Of a stretch of 64,000 bases of DNA, positions 36,619 through 45,685 are shown in pieces. The translations under genes and the position numbers were made by a program. Each line of letters opens with the position of its first letter. Position 1 is the stretch's first letter. A model generated the notes under the pieces. The model was given only the letters and a program-made list of their open reading frames with translations, did no database searches and was not told the DNA's origin. This stretch comes from Clostridiales bacterium. Lineage in GTDB: Bacteria; Bacillota; Clostridia; Lachnospirales; Lachnospiraceae. Location: NCBI GenBank assembly GCA_029010495.1, contig JAQXKO010000011.1:1-64000 (forward strand). Reading direction: 5' to 3'.

Positions 36619-36797
36619 AATATTCTCCCTTTTTTCGAAAATAACATTTATAATATATGCCTCATTCTCCGACGCTAATCATATATTAAGAAATCTCCTT
36701 TGCAAAAGCACCCATAATATGAGTGCCTCCGCAAAAATTATCTCTAGAAATAATTTTCCCCGGTTTCCTTTATCGTAATAGGGATTGAAAAAGGATA
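36619..36797 (-). other. Hairpin-rich spacer between two pilin genes
   Basis: On the minus strand, AAAATTAT / ATAATTTT (near 36742) and GCACTC / GGGTGC followed by TTTT (near 36715) can form stems. They look like weak terminators between the two pilin genes. No ORF is supported here. Confidence 0.4.
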
Positions 36798-36828
36798 ATA
36801 TCCCCACCCCTAGGGAAGGTGGGGATAT
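36798..36828 (-). terminator. GC-rich hairpin after the major pilin
   Basis: ATATCCCCACC / GGGTGGGGATAT stem with a short, imperfect T-run on the minus strand (TATCCTTTTT), 49 nt after the pilin stop. Probably a partial terminator or mRNA stabiliser. Confidence 0.65.
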
Positions 36829-36876
36829 GTAGTTTAAATATTAATTTTAACTAAAAATTGTCTGTTAAGCTAAAGC

Positions 36877-37368
36877 TTACTCGAACTTAGACTTAAGATC
36901 CTTTGAGTAATCAACCATAGCCTTGAAAGAGCCTGATGTAGGAAGTGCCCAGTCAACTGAACCGTTTGTCTGAACTGTACCTGTGATGGAGCCTGGTCCG
37001 CCTGCCTTGAACTCTTTTGACTTGCATGTGTAACCGTTCTCACACTTAGCAACACTCTTCCAACCTGAAGTAGCTGAAGCATCTGTATTTAATGCAGCTG
37101 AATATGCTTTGCACTCAAGAGTAATCTTGCCGCTACCGTCAATCGACGCAATAAACTGTGAATTTGCTGGAATATCAAATTCAACGTCAGCTGCTACTGT
37201 TGAAGCTGCTGTGATGATGTCTGCTACTGCAGAAACGTCTGTAGACTTACGTGACTTCTCAACATACTTAAGGTAAGCAGGTGCAAGAACACCAACTAAA
37301 ACTGCCATAATGGCGATAACTACGATTAACTCTACGAGAGAGAAACCTGCATTCTTCTTTGTTTTCAT
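36877..37368 (-). CDS. pilA: Major type IV pilin
   Basis: A 163-aa prepilin with leader MKTKKNAG/FSLVELIVVIAIMA and +5 Glu; mature length is about 155 aa. Two cysteine pairs occur in the C-terminal region (LECKAYS, KCENGYTCKSKE), so disulfides are possible. The adjacent hairpin and strong AAGGAG site suggest high expression, which is why it is called the major subunit. It follows pilC. Confidence 0.9.
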   Translation of the reverse strand: MKTKKNAGFSLVELIVVIAIMAVLVGVLAPAYLKYVEKSRKSTDVSAVADIITAASTVAADVEFDIPANSQFIASIDGSGKITLECKAYSAALNTDASATSGWKSVAKCENGYTCKSKEFKAGGPGSITGTVQTNGSVDWALPTSGSFKAMVDYSKDLKSKFE

Positions 37369-37446
37369 AACAATATTCTCCTTTTATAAAAATTATTTAT
37401 CTTAAACTGTAACGTCCCTATGCCGTCACAGCTTAATTCATATTAA

Positions 37447-38658
37447 TTAGATGTTCTCAAGACCATCGTAAAGTGCAACCATAGGCATGAGAACCGCACC
37501 TACGATAACGCCTACAAGACCGGCCATTATTACCGTAATCAGAGGCTCAAGCATCGACATGAGCTGTGCTGTGGCATTTTCTACTTCTTCGTCATAGTAG
37601 TCAGCCATCTTGGTAAGCATGGACTCCATATCACCCGTATTCTCGCCAATCTTTGTCATGTGGATAAGCATCGGAGGAAATACGCCCGATTTTCTCAAAG
37701 GCTCTGATAAAGGCATACCCTTTTTAACCTCTTCCTTTGCATCAACCACTGCCATACGAAGGATAACATTTGACATGGTCTTTGAAGTGATTTCAAGTGC
37801 TTCTATCATACTGATACCTGCTGCGGTAAGTGTTGAAAGCGTACGTGCAAGTCTTGCCGAAGCAGTCTTGATAACGAAGTTCTTGGTAAGCGGACACCAG
37901 ATTGTGAATTTACCGATGGCAAGCTTACCTGTCATGGTCGACATAAAGGTCTTCCAGGCGATAACTGCAAGTATGACAACTGCGATAATGATAATAATGT
38001 TCTTCTTTACAAAATTACTCGCGCCCATTACAAATAATGTAAGTTTAGGCATTTCGATATCCATATCGGCAAACATAGTCATGAAGGTAGGGATAACGAA
38101 TACAAGGAGTACGATAACTACGGCTATCATAACTACCAATACTACTGCCGGATACGTAAGCGCCTTCTTTACCGTAGCCTTAAGCTTTGTATCCTTTTCA
38201 AACTGGATTGCCATACGGTTAAGTGAAACCTCAAGAGAACCCGACGCCTCGCCTGCCTGAACCATTGACACAAGCATGGTTGGGAATATATCCCTTCTCG
38301 CTGCCATGGCACCGCCGAGTGATTCACCTCGCTCAACGCTGTTCTTAACCTCAATAATGGCCTTTGCAAACTCTTTGTTTTCTGTCTGCTCCGATAACAT
38401 ACCAAGAGCATCGATTACCGGAACACCGGCATTAAGAATACTTTCAAACTGGTTACAGAATACGCTAAGATCCTTTGCGTTAGTCTTCTTTGTACCAATC
38501 TGCACATCCTTATTAAATACGCTGGCCTCCTGAACCTTTACAGGTACAAGGCCTTCTGCTTTCAGTGCCACTAAAGCTTTTTCATTGGAGGTAGCATCAA
38601 TATTACCTCTCTTTGTTTTACCAAGCTTGTCGACGGCAGTATAAGTAAATGTAGCCAC
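37447..38658 (-). CDS. pilC: Pilus platform protein PilC
   Basis: A 403-aa inner-membrane protein with two GspF/PilC (T2SSF) domains and three or four membrane helices. FCNQFESILNAGVPVIDAL and the repeat-like LARTLSTLTAAGISMIEALE mark the two copies. It links the cytoplasmic ATPases to the growing pilus. The start is GTG at 38658 with GGGAGG upstream. Confidence 0.94.
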   Translation of the reverse strand: MATFTYTAVDKLGKTKRGNIDATSNEKALVALKAEGLVPVKVQEASVFNKDVQIGTKKTNAKDLSVFCNQFESILNAGVPVIDALGMLSEQTENKEFAKAIIEVKNSVERGESLGGAMAARRDIFPTMLVSMVQAGEASGSLEVSLNRMAIQFEKDTKLKATVKKALTYPAVVLVVMIAVVIVLLVFVIPTFMTMFADMDIEMPKLTLFVMGASNFVKKNIIIIIAVVILAVIAWKTFMSTMTGKLAIGKFTIWCPLTKNFVIKTASARLARTLSTLTAAGISMIEALEITSKTMSNVILRMAVVDAKEEVKKGMPLSEPLRKSGVFPPMLIHMTKIGENTGDMESMLTKMADYYDEEVENATAQLMSMLEPLITVIMAGLVGVIVGAVLMPMVALYDGLENI

Positions 38659-38688
38659 GAAACAACCTCCCGTTATTGTTTATTTTAA

Positions 38689-39765
38689 TTACTGTCTGTA
38701 ACTAAGTCTCTTTTCCATGCCCGGAACATCCTGAGCGTAATTGATACAGTTTTCAGCTGTGATAAGACCACCGATATAGAGATTGTAAAGCGAATCATCC
38801 ATGGTAATCATACCCTGTTTCTTGCTTGTCTGCATTGTTGAAGGAATCTGGTATGCTTTTCCTTCACGGATAAGAGCCCTTACGGCCGGTGTGCCGAGCA
38901 TTACCTCGAAAGCGGCTACTCGGCCCGCAGCATTCTGGATAGGAAGAAGCTGCTGGGAGATAACGCACTCAATAACGCTGGCAAGCTGGACTCTGATCTG
39001 CTGCTGCTGATGAGGAGGGAATACGTCAATAACACGGTTGATTGTATCTGCAGCACCGTTTGTATGAAGTGTTGAAAATACAAGATGGCCTGTTTCGGCA
39101 GCTGTAATGGCTGTCTGGATAGTTTCGTTATCACGCATCTCACCTACGAGGATAACATCCGGATCCTCTCGGAGGGCAGCTCTTAAGGCACCCGCATAAT
39201 CCTTTGTGTCGTCACCGATTTCTCTCTGGTTTACGATTGACTTTTCATGTTTATGTAAGTACTCGATAGGATCCTCAAGAGTGATAATATGTCTGGCGTA
39301 TGTATTGTTAATTACATTAATAAGTGAAGCAAGTGTTGTTGACTTACCGGAACCTGTAGCACCTGTTACAAGTACGAGACCTCTCTTACGTGTGATAAGG
39401 TCCTGAACCGAAGCAGGAAGACCAAGCTCTCTCGGTGCAGGAATTTTGAATGGCAAAAGTCTCATTACCATACCGAGTGTTCCGCGCTGTCTGAATACGT
39501 TTACACGGAAACGTCCTTTGCCCTGAAGTGAGTAAGCAAAGTCGATTTCGCCTGTTGCCTCCATTATTTCTACCAGACGCGCATTGTCCGCAAAGAGCGG
39601 TACAACGATATCTGCAATTTCTTCCGGAGTCATAACATGGTCATCCATATCGCGAAGCGCACCGTCAATACGGTAAATAACCGGCTTGCCGGCTGTCATA
39701 TGAACGTCGGATGCATGTCTGTCTACTGCCAAAAGAAGAATCTCATCAAGTTTTGCATTTTTCAT
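38689..39765 (-). CDS. pilT: Pilus retraction ATPase PilT
   Basis: A 358-aa hexameric ATPase. Walker A is GATGSGKSTTLASL (about 131-144). The acidic box contains TLEDPIEY, Walker B is VILVGEMRDNET, and His boxes are GHLVFSTLHTN. The short N-terminal domain and the absence of the tetracysteine motif separate it from PilB. It powers pilus retraction and twitching. The ribosome site (GGGGAAA) is rather distant from the ATG. Confidence 0.95.
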   Translation of the reverse strand: MKNAKLDEILLLAVDRHASDVHMTAGKPVIYRIDGALRDMDDHVMTPEEIADIVVPLFADNARLVEIMEATGEIDFAYSLQGKGRFRVNVFRQRGTLGMVMRLLPFKIPAPRELGLPASVQDLITRKRGLVLVTGATGSGKSTTLASLINVINNTYARHIITLEDPIEYLHKHEKSIVNQREIGDDTKDYAGALRAALREDPDVILVGEMRDNETIQTAITAAETGHLVFSTLHTNGAADTINRVIDVFPPHQQQQIRVQLASVIECVISQQLLPIQNAAGRVAAFEVMLGTPAVRALIREGKAYQIPSTMQTSKKQGMITMDDSLYNLYIGGLITAENCINYAQDVPGMEKRLSYRQ

Positions 39766-39816
39766 TTAATTTAGTTTCCCCTGTTTTAAATATTTTCTTA
39801 TATTTAACGGTAATGA

Positions 39817-41505
39817 CTATTCGTCGAAAGAAATTCGAACCATCTCGGAATAAGATGTAATACCGTTAAGAACGTGCTTGGTAGCAGCCATACGAAGTGT
39901 ATTCATGCCGTTTCTGAGTGCTGCTTCCTTGAGTGCCTCGGTACTTTCGTTACGGGCGATGATACCTGACATCTCCTTATTAACTTCCATGATTTCGTAT
40001 ACACCGATTCGACCCTTGTAACCTATGTTGTTGCACTGAGGACATCCTACAGGTTCATAGATTGTACAGCTTTCGTTAAGAGGAACACGCATGATGTCCT
40101 TTTCTTCGTCTGATGCCTCACGGGCCTTCTTACAGTTAGGACAGAGACGTTTTACAAGTCGCTGTGCGATAACACCCTTTACGGAGTCGGCTACAAGGTA
40201 GGACTCAATACCCATATCCTCAAGACGGGAAATGGTAGCTGCGGATGAGTTTGTATGGAGTGTACTTACAACAAGGTGACCTGTGATAGCGGCCTGAACC
40301 GCAATTGAAGCCGTCTCGCCGTCTCGAATCTCACCGATCATGATAATGTCCGGATCCTGACGAAGGATGGAACGAAGTGCAGATGCAAAGGTAAGACCTG
40401 CCTTGACATTTACATGAACCTGATTGATACCGTCGATATTTGCCTCGACAGGGTCCTCAACCGTGATAATGTTAACATCTTCAGTATTTAATTCACTCAG
40501 AGCCGTATAAAGTGTTGTTGACTTACCGGAACCTGTAGGACCTGTTACAAGGATAATACCGTTAGGGTTTGAAAGGATATGCTCAAACACCTTCATTTCG
40601 GCCGGATCAAAACCGAGATCCTTCTTATCTCTTGAAAGAGCCTGCTTCATCGCAAGTCGCATAACGCACTTTTCGCCGTAAACCGTAGGAAGCATGGAAA
40701 CTCGGATATCGTATTCAATTCGGTCTACTATCTGTGTGATACGACCGTCCTGAGGCTTACGCTTTTCGGAGATATCCATACCTGCCAGAATCTTAAGTCT
40801 GGCTGTGATGGCCGGCATAAGTGATATATCATAACTAATCTGTTCGTAGAGAGAACCGTCGATACGGTAGCGGATACGCACCCTGTTCTCAAGTGCCTCT
40901 ACGTGAATATCGGATGTTCTGAGTCGGGCTGCCTGCTCAATCATTGTCTTAACAAGGATAACGATTGGGGAGTCGCTTACGCTGTCATCCTCCGAAAGCT
41001 CTTCCACTGCATAATCACCACGCTCCTTGGCGTAGGCATCTGCCGCTTCCTGAGCTTCTTCATTACCATAGTTCTTATCGATTGCAACCATGATTTCATG
41101 TGCCGTAGCAATATATGGTTCAACCTGAAGGCCGGTAATCATCTCAATATCATCAATAGCCGTCATGTCCATAGGATCGGCCATAGCGAGCATAATCACA
41201 TCCAGCGACGATGGGTCGTAGCCGAACGGAATAACCATATGCTTACGGAGAAGGGCACCCGTAACCTTTTCTGCTATATCCTGTGGCACCTTGACATTTG
41301 CAAGGGTAACATATTCAACGCCAAGCTGACGTTCAAGAGCTTTACAAATCTTTTCTTCCGTTGTAAAGCCAAGCTCTACGATAACCTCGCCGAGACGTTT
41401 GTCACTATTCTTCTTTATCTCAAGCGCCTGCATGAGCTGTTCTTCATTAATAACGGACTCAGCCACGAGCATATCGCCAAGTCTTTTTCTCATTCCACCT
41501 GCCAT
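39817..41505 (-). CDS. pilB: Pilus extension ATPase PilB
   Basis: A 562-aa assembly ATPase. An N-terminal MshEN/GspE-N domain (about 1-145, with LGDMLVAESVINEEQLMQAL) precedes the catalytic core: Walker A GPTGSGKSTTLYTAL, Walker B IIMIGEIRDGET. A tetracysteine zinc motif (CPNC...CPQC) follows. MshEN domains often bind c-di-GMP in other bacteria; whether this one does is not shown. It is the first gene of the pilus cluster, with GAGGAGG before the ATG. Confidence 0.95.
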   Translation of the reverse strand: MAGGMRKRLGDMLVAESVINEEQLMQALEIKKNSDKRLGEVIVELGFTTEEKICKALERQLGVEYVTLANVKVPQDIAEKVTGALLRKHMVIPFGYDPSSLDVIMLAMADPMDMTAIDDIEMITGLQVEPYIATAHEIMVAIDKNYGNEEAQEAADAYAKERGDYAVEELSEDDSVSDSPIVILVKTMIEQAARLRTSDIHVEALENRVRIRYRIDGSLYEQISYDISLMPAITARLKILAGMDISEKRKPQDGRITQIVDRIEYDIRVSMLPTVYGEKCVMRLAMKQALSRDKKDLGFDPAEMKVFEHILSNPNGIILVTGPTGSGKSTTLYTALSELNTEDVNIITVEDPVEANIDGINQVHVNVKAGLTFASALRSILRQDPDIIMIGEIRDGETASIAVQAAITGHLVVSTLHTNSSAATISRLEDMGIESYLVADSVKGVIAQRLVKRLCPNCKKAREASDEEKDIMRVPLNESCTIYEPVGCPQCNNIGYKGRIGVYEIMEVNKEMSGIIARNESTEALKEAALRNGMNTLRMAATKHVLNGITSYSEMVRISFDE

Positions 41506-41534
41506 TAGGGGTCCTCCTCAGTTTTGTTATTATA

Positions 41535-41563
41535 AGAATACACCAAAACTTTTATTTTTGCAA
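41535..41563 (-). promoter_or_regulatory. Candidate sigma-A promoter of the pilus cluster
   Basis: TTGCAA (41563-41558), 17-bp spacer, TATTCT (41540-41535), giving a leader of about 20 nt before pilB. Confidence 0.5.
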
Positions 41564-41706
41564 CATTTTTACAGAATTTTTATGATTTAACAGGTAATTT
41601 TGTTGCAAATTATACAATATAACCTATATCTTGTGGTTTTCGATGTTTAAAATACCATTATTAGTTCCAAAATTATAACATTTTATTGTTGATTTATTAA
41701 CAAAAT

Positions 41707-41754
41707 TGTCCGACGACAAAATAATTTAAGACTGATGTCGTATTATACGTCATC
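41707..41754. promoter_or_regulatory. Two inverted repeats upstream of pilB
   Basis: TTGTC-CGAC-GACAA (41707-41720) and the 21-bp GATGTCGTATTATACGTCATC (41734-41754, one arm mismatch) lie in the spacer between the glycosyltransferase stop and pilB. Either could be an operator or, for the second, a weak terminator of the upstream gene. No c-di-GMP riboswitch was recognised. Confidence 0.4.
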
Positions 41755-41789
41755 CTTTATGAACGAAATATGAACAAATTATTAACTTT

Positions 41790-43592
41790 TTATTTAATTT
41801 CGAGGATAATTACCTCCCTGGTAAAGATTTCATCCCTTTCTAAGTAGTTTATGCTCTTATCCGGAAATATTTCCTTAAAAAATGATGTAAGCTTCTCACC
41901 TGCCGTCTCATACAACTCCTCCTTTGTTGCCTCGGAGTTTTTAATCTGCTCCGAAACAAGCAGCTTTGACACGTCGAAGACAACGTAGCCGTTCTCATAT
42001 TTTTCCCGGTAAAGCTCCGCCGGCTGCCCTCTGTAGGTTTTCGTCGACAGCACAAGTATGTCGTCCGCATTGTTTAACAAATCGGTATAGCAGGTAAGAA
42101 GCCAGTGCTCTGTCATGACAAGAATCACATCCCTGCCCGCCGAAAGCTCTTCAATCGTCTTTTCATTTTCCACCCTCGGGAACAGATAATATATTTTCGC
42201 ACGAAGACTGCCCGCCACGACAACCGCAAATACCGCGGTAAAAGCGATTGCATGCAAAGTTCTGCCATTTCCCCGGCGTATAAGTCCTGCCACGGACCCC
42301 GTAATACGGTTTACGGCAAGTATCACAAGCAGCACAAAAAAAGGATAGACCAAAAAAAGATACCTGTTTGTCAAAGCCTCCATATTATCGTCACCGCTAA
42401 GTATACAATATGCGGCTATGATAAACATAATGCTGAGCGCCAAAGTTATTTCAATATATGTTATAAGCGTCAGATGTCTTATCTGCCCTGCCTTCCGGAG
42501 TAACAGCTCCTTTACTGCCCTCCTGTTCTTTTTTACATACAAAGCCAATACCGGGAGGGCAATAATCAATATAAACAATAAGGTGGATGCCAATATCGAT
42601 ATATAATAACCAAGCTCCTTCGGAAATTTGATTGCGAAGAAATCATATAAGAAGCATTCAACACATGTCTTTATTTTTTCGGGAAGAGTGATTACCTCCC
42701 CGTCCGTTACGGAGGAAGCTATCCCGGTACGGCTTTTCGTGCTTTCAAGAACGCCCGTCATCAAAAACATCGGCATGACCGAGACAAGCATTGCCGCGCC
42801 AAACGCAGCAGTTTTCTTATAATATTTCTTTATGAAAAACCAAAGCATCACAAGAGCCGTTACCACAAAGGCATATGCAGCAAAGAAATACTGTGTAAGA
42901 CATCCAAGCGCGGAAATCACCGCGATTACAATTATATTCCTGCCAAAGCAGCGTACACTCATCTCTTCCTCGTCTGTTTTTTTAAGAATCCTGAACGTAT
43001 AATAAGTAAACATTACTGTCCACATTGTGAGCATGGCATAATGTCTTGCAAAGACAAATGTACTCACGCCGCCCGAGGCAAGACCGTAAAAAGCTATAAC
43101 ACAATAAGGCAGAATGCTTTTTTCCCTGCCCTTCCTGCCTCTGCATACAAGACATGCCAGCAGATACAGATATATCATAAGCACCGGATATACCGCAATG
43201 TTTAAGGCAAAGGCAAACCACCTTGAATATTCGCCCGGAAAGAAGGAGCAGATTGTATGAAGTAAGTAAAAATATAAAGGCGGGTGAAAATCATGCTTAA
43301 GATTATATGTAACGGAACCATACGAAAAGCGTTCATTCTCCCGGACAGTTATGTAATCATTAAGATATTCTCCCGTAATCCAGCTGTTTTCATTCTTTAA
43401 TTCTTCCCGCCGGTCATCGCAATACACAAACGGCTCATAGTAAGAATTACTGAGACCGTAGCTCCATATTTCATCAGAATGCTCTCCTGTTTTTTCAAAA
43501 GCATAAAGATACACAATACGTGCAAGCGTCAGTACGATAATGACCGCCACGATAACAAATTCCGTAATTCCATGTTTTTTCACATTATCCAT
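41790..43592 (-). CDS. GT39-like membrane glycosyltransferase
   Basis: About 600 aa when started at the ATG at 43592, which has AAAGAGG upstream; the track start at 43691 adds 33 unlikely residues. It has roughly ten helices. The first outer loop has GEHSDEIWSYG, and a later loop has HDFHPPLYFYLLH, typical of the ArnT/PMT (GT-C) superfamily that takes sugars from polyprenyl phosphate. The C-terminal 120 aa form an outer domain. It lies downstream of hisB, after a terminator. A GT2 dolichyl-phosphate-sugar-synthase-like gene at 44347 could make its donor. Confidence 0.75.
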   Translation of the reverse strand: MDNVKKHGITEFVIVAVIIVLTLARIVYLYAFEKTGEHSDEIWSYGLSNSYYEPFVYCDDRREELKNENSWITGEYLNDYITVRENERFSYGSVTYNLKHDFHPPLYFYLLHTICSFFPGEYSRWFAFALNIAVYPVLMIYLYLLACLVCRGRKGREKSILPYCVIAFYGLASGGVSTFVFARHYAMLTMWTVMFTYYTFRILKKTDEEEMSVRCFGRNIIVIAVISALGCLTQYFFAAYAFVVTALVMLWFFIKKYYKKTAAFGAAMLVSVMPMFLMTGVLESTKSRTGIASSVTDGEVITLPEKIKTCVECFLYDFFAIKFPKELGYYISILASTLLFILIIALPVLALYVKKNRRAVKELLLRKAGQIRHLTLITYIEITLALSIMFIIAAYCILSGDDNMEALTNRYLFLVYPFFVLLVILAVNRITGSVAGLIRRGNGRTLHAIAFTAVFAVVVAGSLRAKIYYLFPRVENEKTIEELSAGRDVILVMTEHWLLTCYTDLLNNADDILVLSTKTYRGQPAELYREKYENGYVVFDVSKLLVSEQIKNSEATKEELYETAGEKLTSFFKEIFPDKSINYLERDEIFTREVIILEIK

Positions 43593-43663
43593 AAAGCCTC
43601 TTTCCGTAATCCGGCAGACAATCCTTAACTGCCGCCATACAATTCCGAAGATATTTTGCAAAA

Positions 43664-43719
43664 TAAAAGCGCCGGGTGAAAACGTACACACTCAGTCACG
43701 GTCCGTTTTCACTCGGCGC
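43664..43719 (-). terminator. Terminator of hisB
   Basis: Long stem GCGCCGAGTGAAAACG / CGTTTTCACCCGGCGC followed by TTTTATTTT on the minus strand. Confidence 0.9.
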
Positions 43720-43732
43720 CCAAGCTTAAAAT

Positions 43733-44326
43733 TTACAGTGCGCCCTTGGTTGACCACACCTCGCCGCCAAGTCTGGGCTCCATCCTTACGGCTTCGCAAA
43801 GTGCCTTTCCGAATGCCTTAAATGCAGCCTCGGCAATATGGTGGTTATTCTTGCCGTCAAATTTCTTAAGATGAAGATTCATCATTCCCGAATACGAAAC
43901 GGCATAAAAGAATTCCCTTACCATCTCGCTGTCCATATCGCCCATCTTATCCTGTGAAAAATCTATATCGTAATTAAAATACGGTCTCCCCGACAAATCG
44001 AGTGCGCAAAGCACAAGTGTTTCATCCATCGGAAGAAAGAAATTGCCATATCTCTTAATTCCCTTTTTGTCGCCGAGAGCCTTTAATACCGCCTGTCCGA
44101 GGACAATACCGCAATCCTCTATTGTGTGATGTGAATCAACCTCCGTGTCACCGTCGCATACAAGCTCAAGGTCAAACAGCCCGTGCTTTGAAAAGCCCGA
44201 GAGCATATGGTCAAAAAACGGAATACCCGACCTGATATCCGATTTGCCGGTACCGTCAAGATTTATTGTCGCCTTAATTCTTGTCTCCTTTGTATCTCTT
44301 TCAACAGTTGCACATCTCGCTTCCAT
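43733..44326 (-). CDS. hisB: Imidazoleglycerol-phosphate dehydratase
   Basis: A 197-aa manganese enzyme of histidine biosynthesis. Metal-site histidine motifs are GIPFFDHMLSGFSKHGLFDL, DSHHTIEDCGI and KNNHHIAEAAFKAFGKAL. It is monofunctional, without the phosphatase domain. The ATG at 44326 with GGAGGG is preferred over the TTG at 44338. No other his gene is nearby, so it is an isolated pathway gene between two glycosyltransferases. Confidence 0.95.
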   Translation of the reverse strand: MEARCATVERDTKETRIKATINLDGTGKSDIRSGIPFFDHMLSGFSKHGLFDLELVCDGDTEVDSHHTIEDCGIVLGQAVLKALGDKKGIKRYGNFFLPMDETLVLCALDLSGRPYFNYDIDFSQDKMGDMDSEMVREFFYAVSYSGMMNLHLKKFDGKNNHHIAEAAFKAFGKALCEAVRMEPRLGGEVWSTKGAL

Positions 44327-44346
44327 ATTTCCCTCCAAATGACGAA

Positions 44347-45300
44347 TTATTTATTGATTTTATATTCCTCTGTATTTGTCTCATCAAGTATATATATCGG
44401 ACGCTTCTTAACCTCAAGATATGTCTTCGAGAGATATTCGCCCACGATTCCGATAAAGAGCATCTGTATGCCTCCGATAAAAAGTATAACGCTTATCGTC
44501 GAAGCCCAGCCTGCCACGGGATCGCCAAACATAAGTTTCCTGATAACGATAAATGCCAGAAATACAAATGCCGCAAACGCAAATATAAATCCGACAAAAA
44601 CACTTATGACAAGCGGAGCCGTCGTAAACGCCACGACCCCGTCAAGCGCATATACCAGAAGCTTCCAGAAAGACCACTTTGTTTCGCCTGCGCTTCTTTC
44701 GACATTTTCAAACTCAATCCATTTTGTTTTAAAGCCGACCCAGCCGAACAGACCTTTGGAGAAACGGTTATACTCTCCGAGCGAGAGGATGGCGTCTGCA
44801 AACTTACGGTTCATAAGTCTGTAATCCCTTGCGCCGTCAACCATTTCCGTCCTGGTCATTTTATTCATAATCTTATAAAATCTTCTTGCAAAAAAGGAGC
44901 GTATGGGCGGTTCACCCTTTCTTGTGACACGTCTTGTGGCTGCCGAATCATATTCGCCGCTCTTTACCGCCTCATACATTTGCGGCAGAAGCGCCGGCGG
45001 ATCCTGTAAATCGGCATCCATTATTGCCACATAATCTCCCTGACTGCGTGATATTCCGGCGTAAATTGCCGCTTCCTTGCCAAAATTTCTTGAAAAGGAA
45101 ATATATTTTATCATTTCATCCTTTGATGCCAGCTCTTTTACAAGCTCTATGGTTCTGTCGGAGGAACCGTCATTGACAAATATTACCTCCATTGTCTCGC
45201 CGTATTTGTCAAGCATATTCGACGAAACATCCTTTATTGCCTTATAAAAAATATCAATACATGCTTCTTCGTTGTAGCATGGAACAATTATACTTATCAT
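44347..45300 (-). CDS. GT2 polyprenyl-phosphate sugar transferase
   Basis: A 317-aa family 2 glycosyltransferase of the DPM1/GtrB type. The catalytic domain (1 to about 225) has VPCYNEEACIDIFY, NDGSSDRT and the metal motif MDADLQDPP. Two C-terminal membrane helices (about 230-255 and 265-290) follow. Such enzymes move a sugar from UDP- or GDP-sugar onto undecaprenyl phosphate, giving donors to GT-C enzymes such as the one encoded at 41790. Confidence 0.9.
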   Translation of the reverse strand: MISIIVPCYNEEACIDIFYKAIKDVSSNMLDKYGETMEVIFVNDGSSDRTIELVKELASKDEMIKYISFSRNFGKEAAIYAGISRSQGDYVAIMDADLQDPPALLPQMYEAVKSGEYDSAATRRVTRKGEPPIRSFFARRFYKIMNKMTRTEMVDGARDYRLMNRKFADAILSLGEYNRFSKGLFGWVGFKTKWIEFENVERSAGETKWSFWKLLVYALDGVVAFTTAPLVISVFVGFIFAFAAFVFLAFIVIRKLMFGDPVAGWASTISVILFIGGIQMLFIGIVGEYLSKTYLEVKKRPIYILDETNTEEYKINK

Positions 45301-45553
45301 TTCTCACCATTCCGAAAATTTTGAAATACTTTATCTTCTGCCGGCGCGGAATACACCCACGGCACACTTATATATTCTGAGGATAACACCAAATGCGTAT
45401 TATTGCAAGCGAAACATATTATTTTCTGTTGTGTCTTAGGATATTCATGCTTTTACATAATCAGTCAGCCGTGCAGAAGAATTTATGTTCCAAAGTCAGA
45501 TTGTTATTTTAAGGTATTTTCATGCAGATAATTTTGTGCTATTCTTTATAATA

Positions 45554-45584
45554 AATACGGTATAAATTTAGTGTAATACGGTAT
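45554..45584 (+). repeat. AATACGGTAT direct repeats before tetR gene
   Basis: AATACGGTAT occurs at 45554-45563 and 45575-45584, 21 bp apart (two helical turns), in the spacer between the divergent GT2 and TetR genes. It may be a regulator site. Nothing else clear was seen in 45301-45685. Confidence 0.5.
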
Positions 45585-45685
45585 TATATTTAAGCAGCCG
45601 ACAATGCAAAGCGTTGCGGCAGACAGATAAATCATTATCCTCTTTTGCAGCAGGACATATTATTTTAGAAACTCGGGAGATTATA

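Noticed and set aside
37610-38260. 216-aa ORF on the plus strand
   Set aside because: Antisense shadow of pilC.
40903-41508. 201-aa ORF on the plus strand
   Set aside because: Antisense shadow of pilB, without a domain or start signal.
41506-41789. c-di-GMP riboswitch controlling pili
   Set aside because: No matching conserved core or terminator pair was found in the spacer.
44281-45009. 242-aa ORF on the plus strand
   Set aside because: Antisense shadow of the GT2 gene; His/Cys/Arg-rich composition is unlike a real protein.
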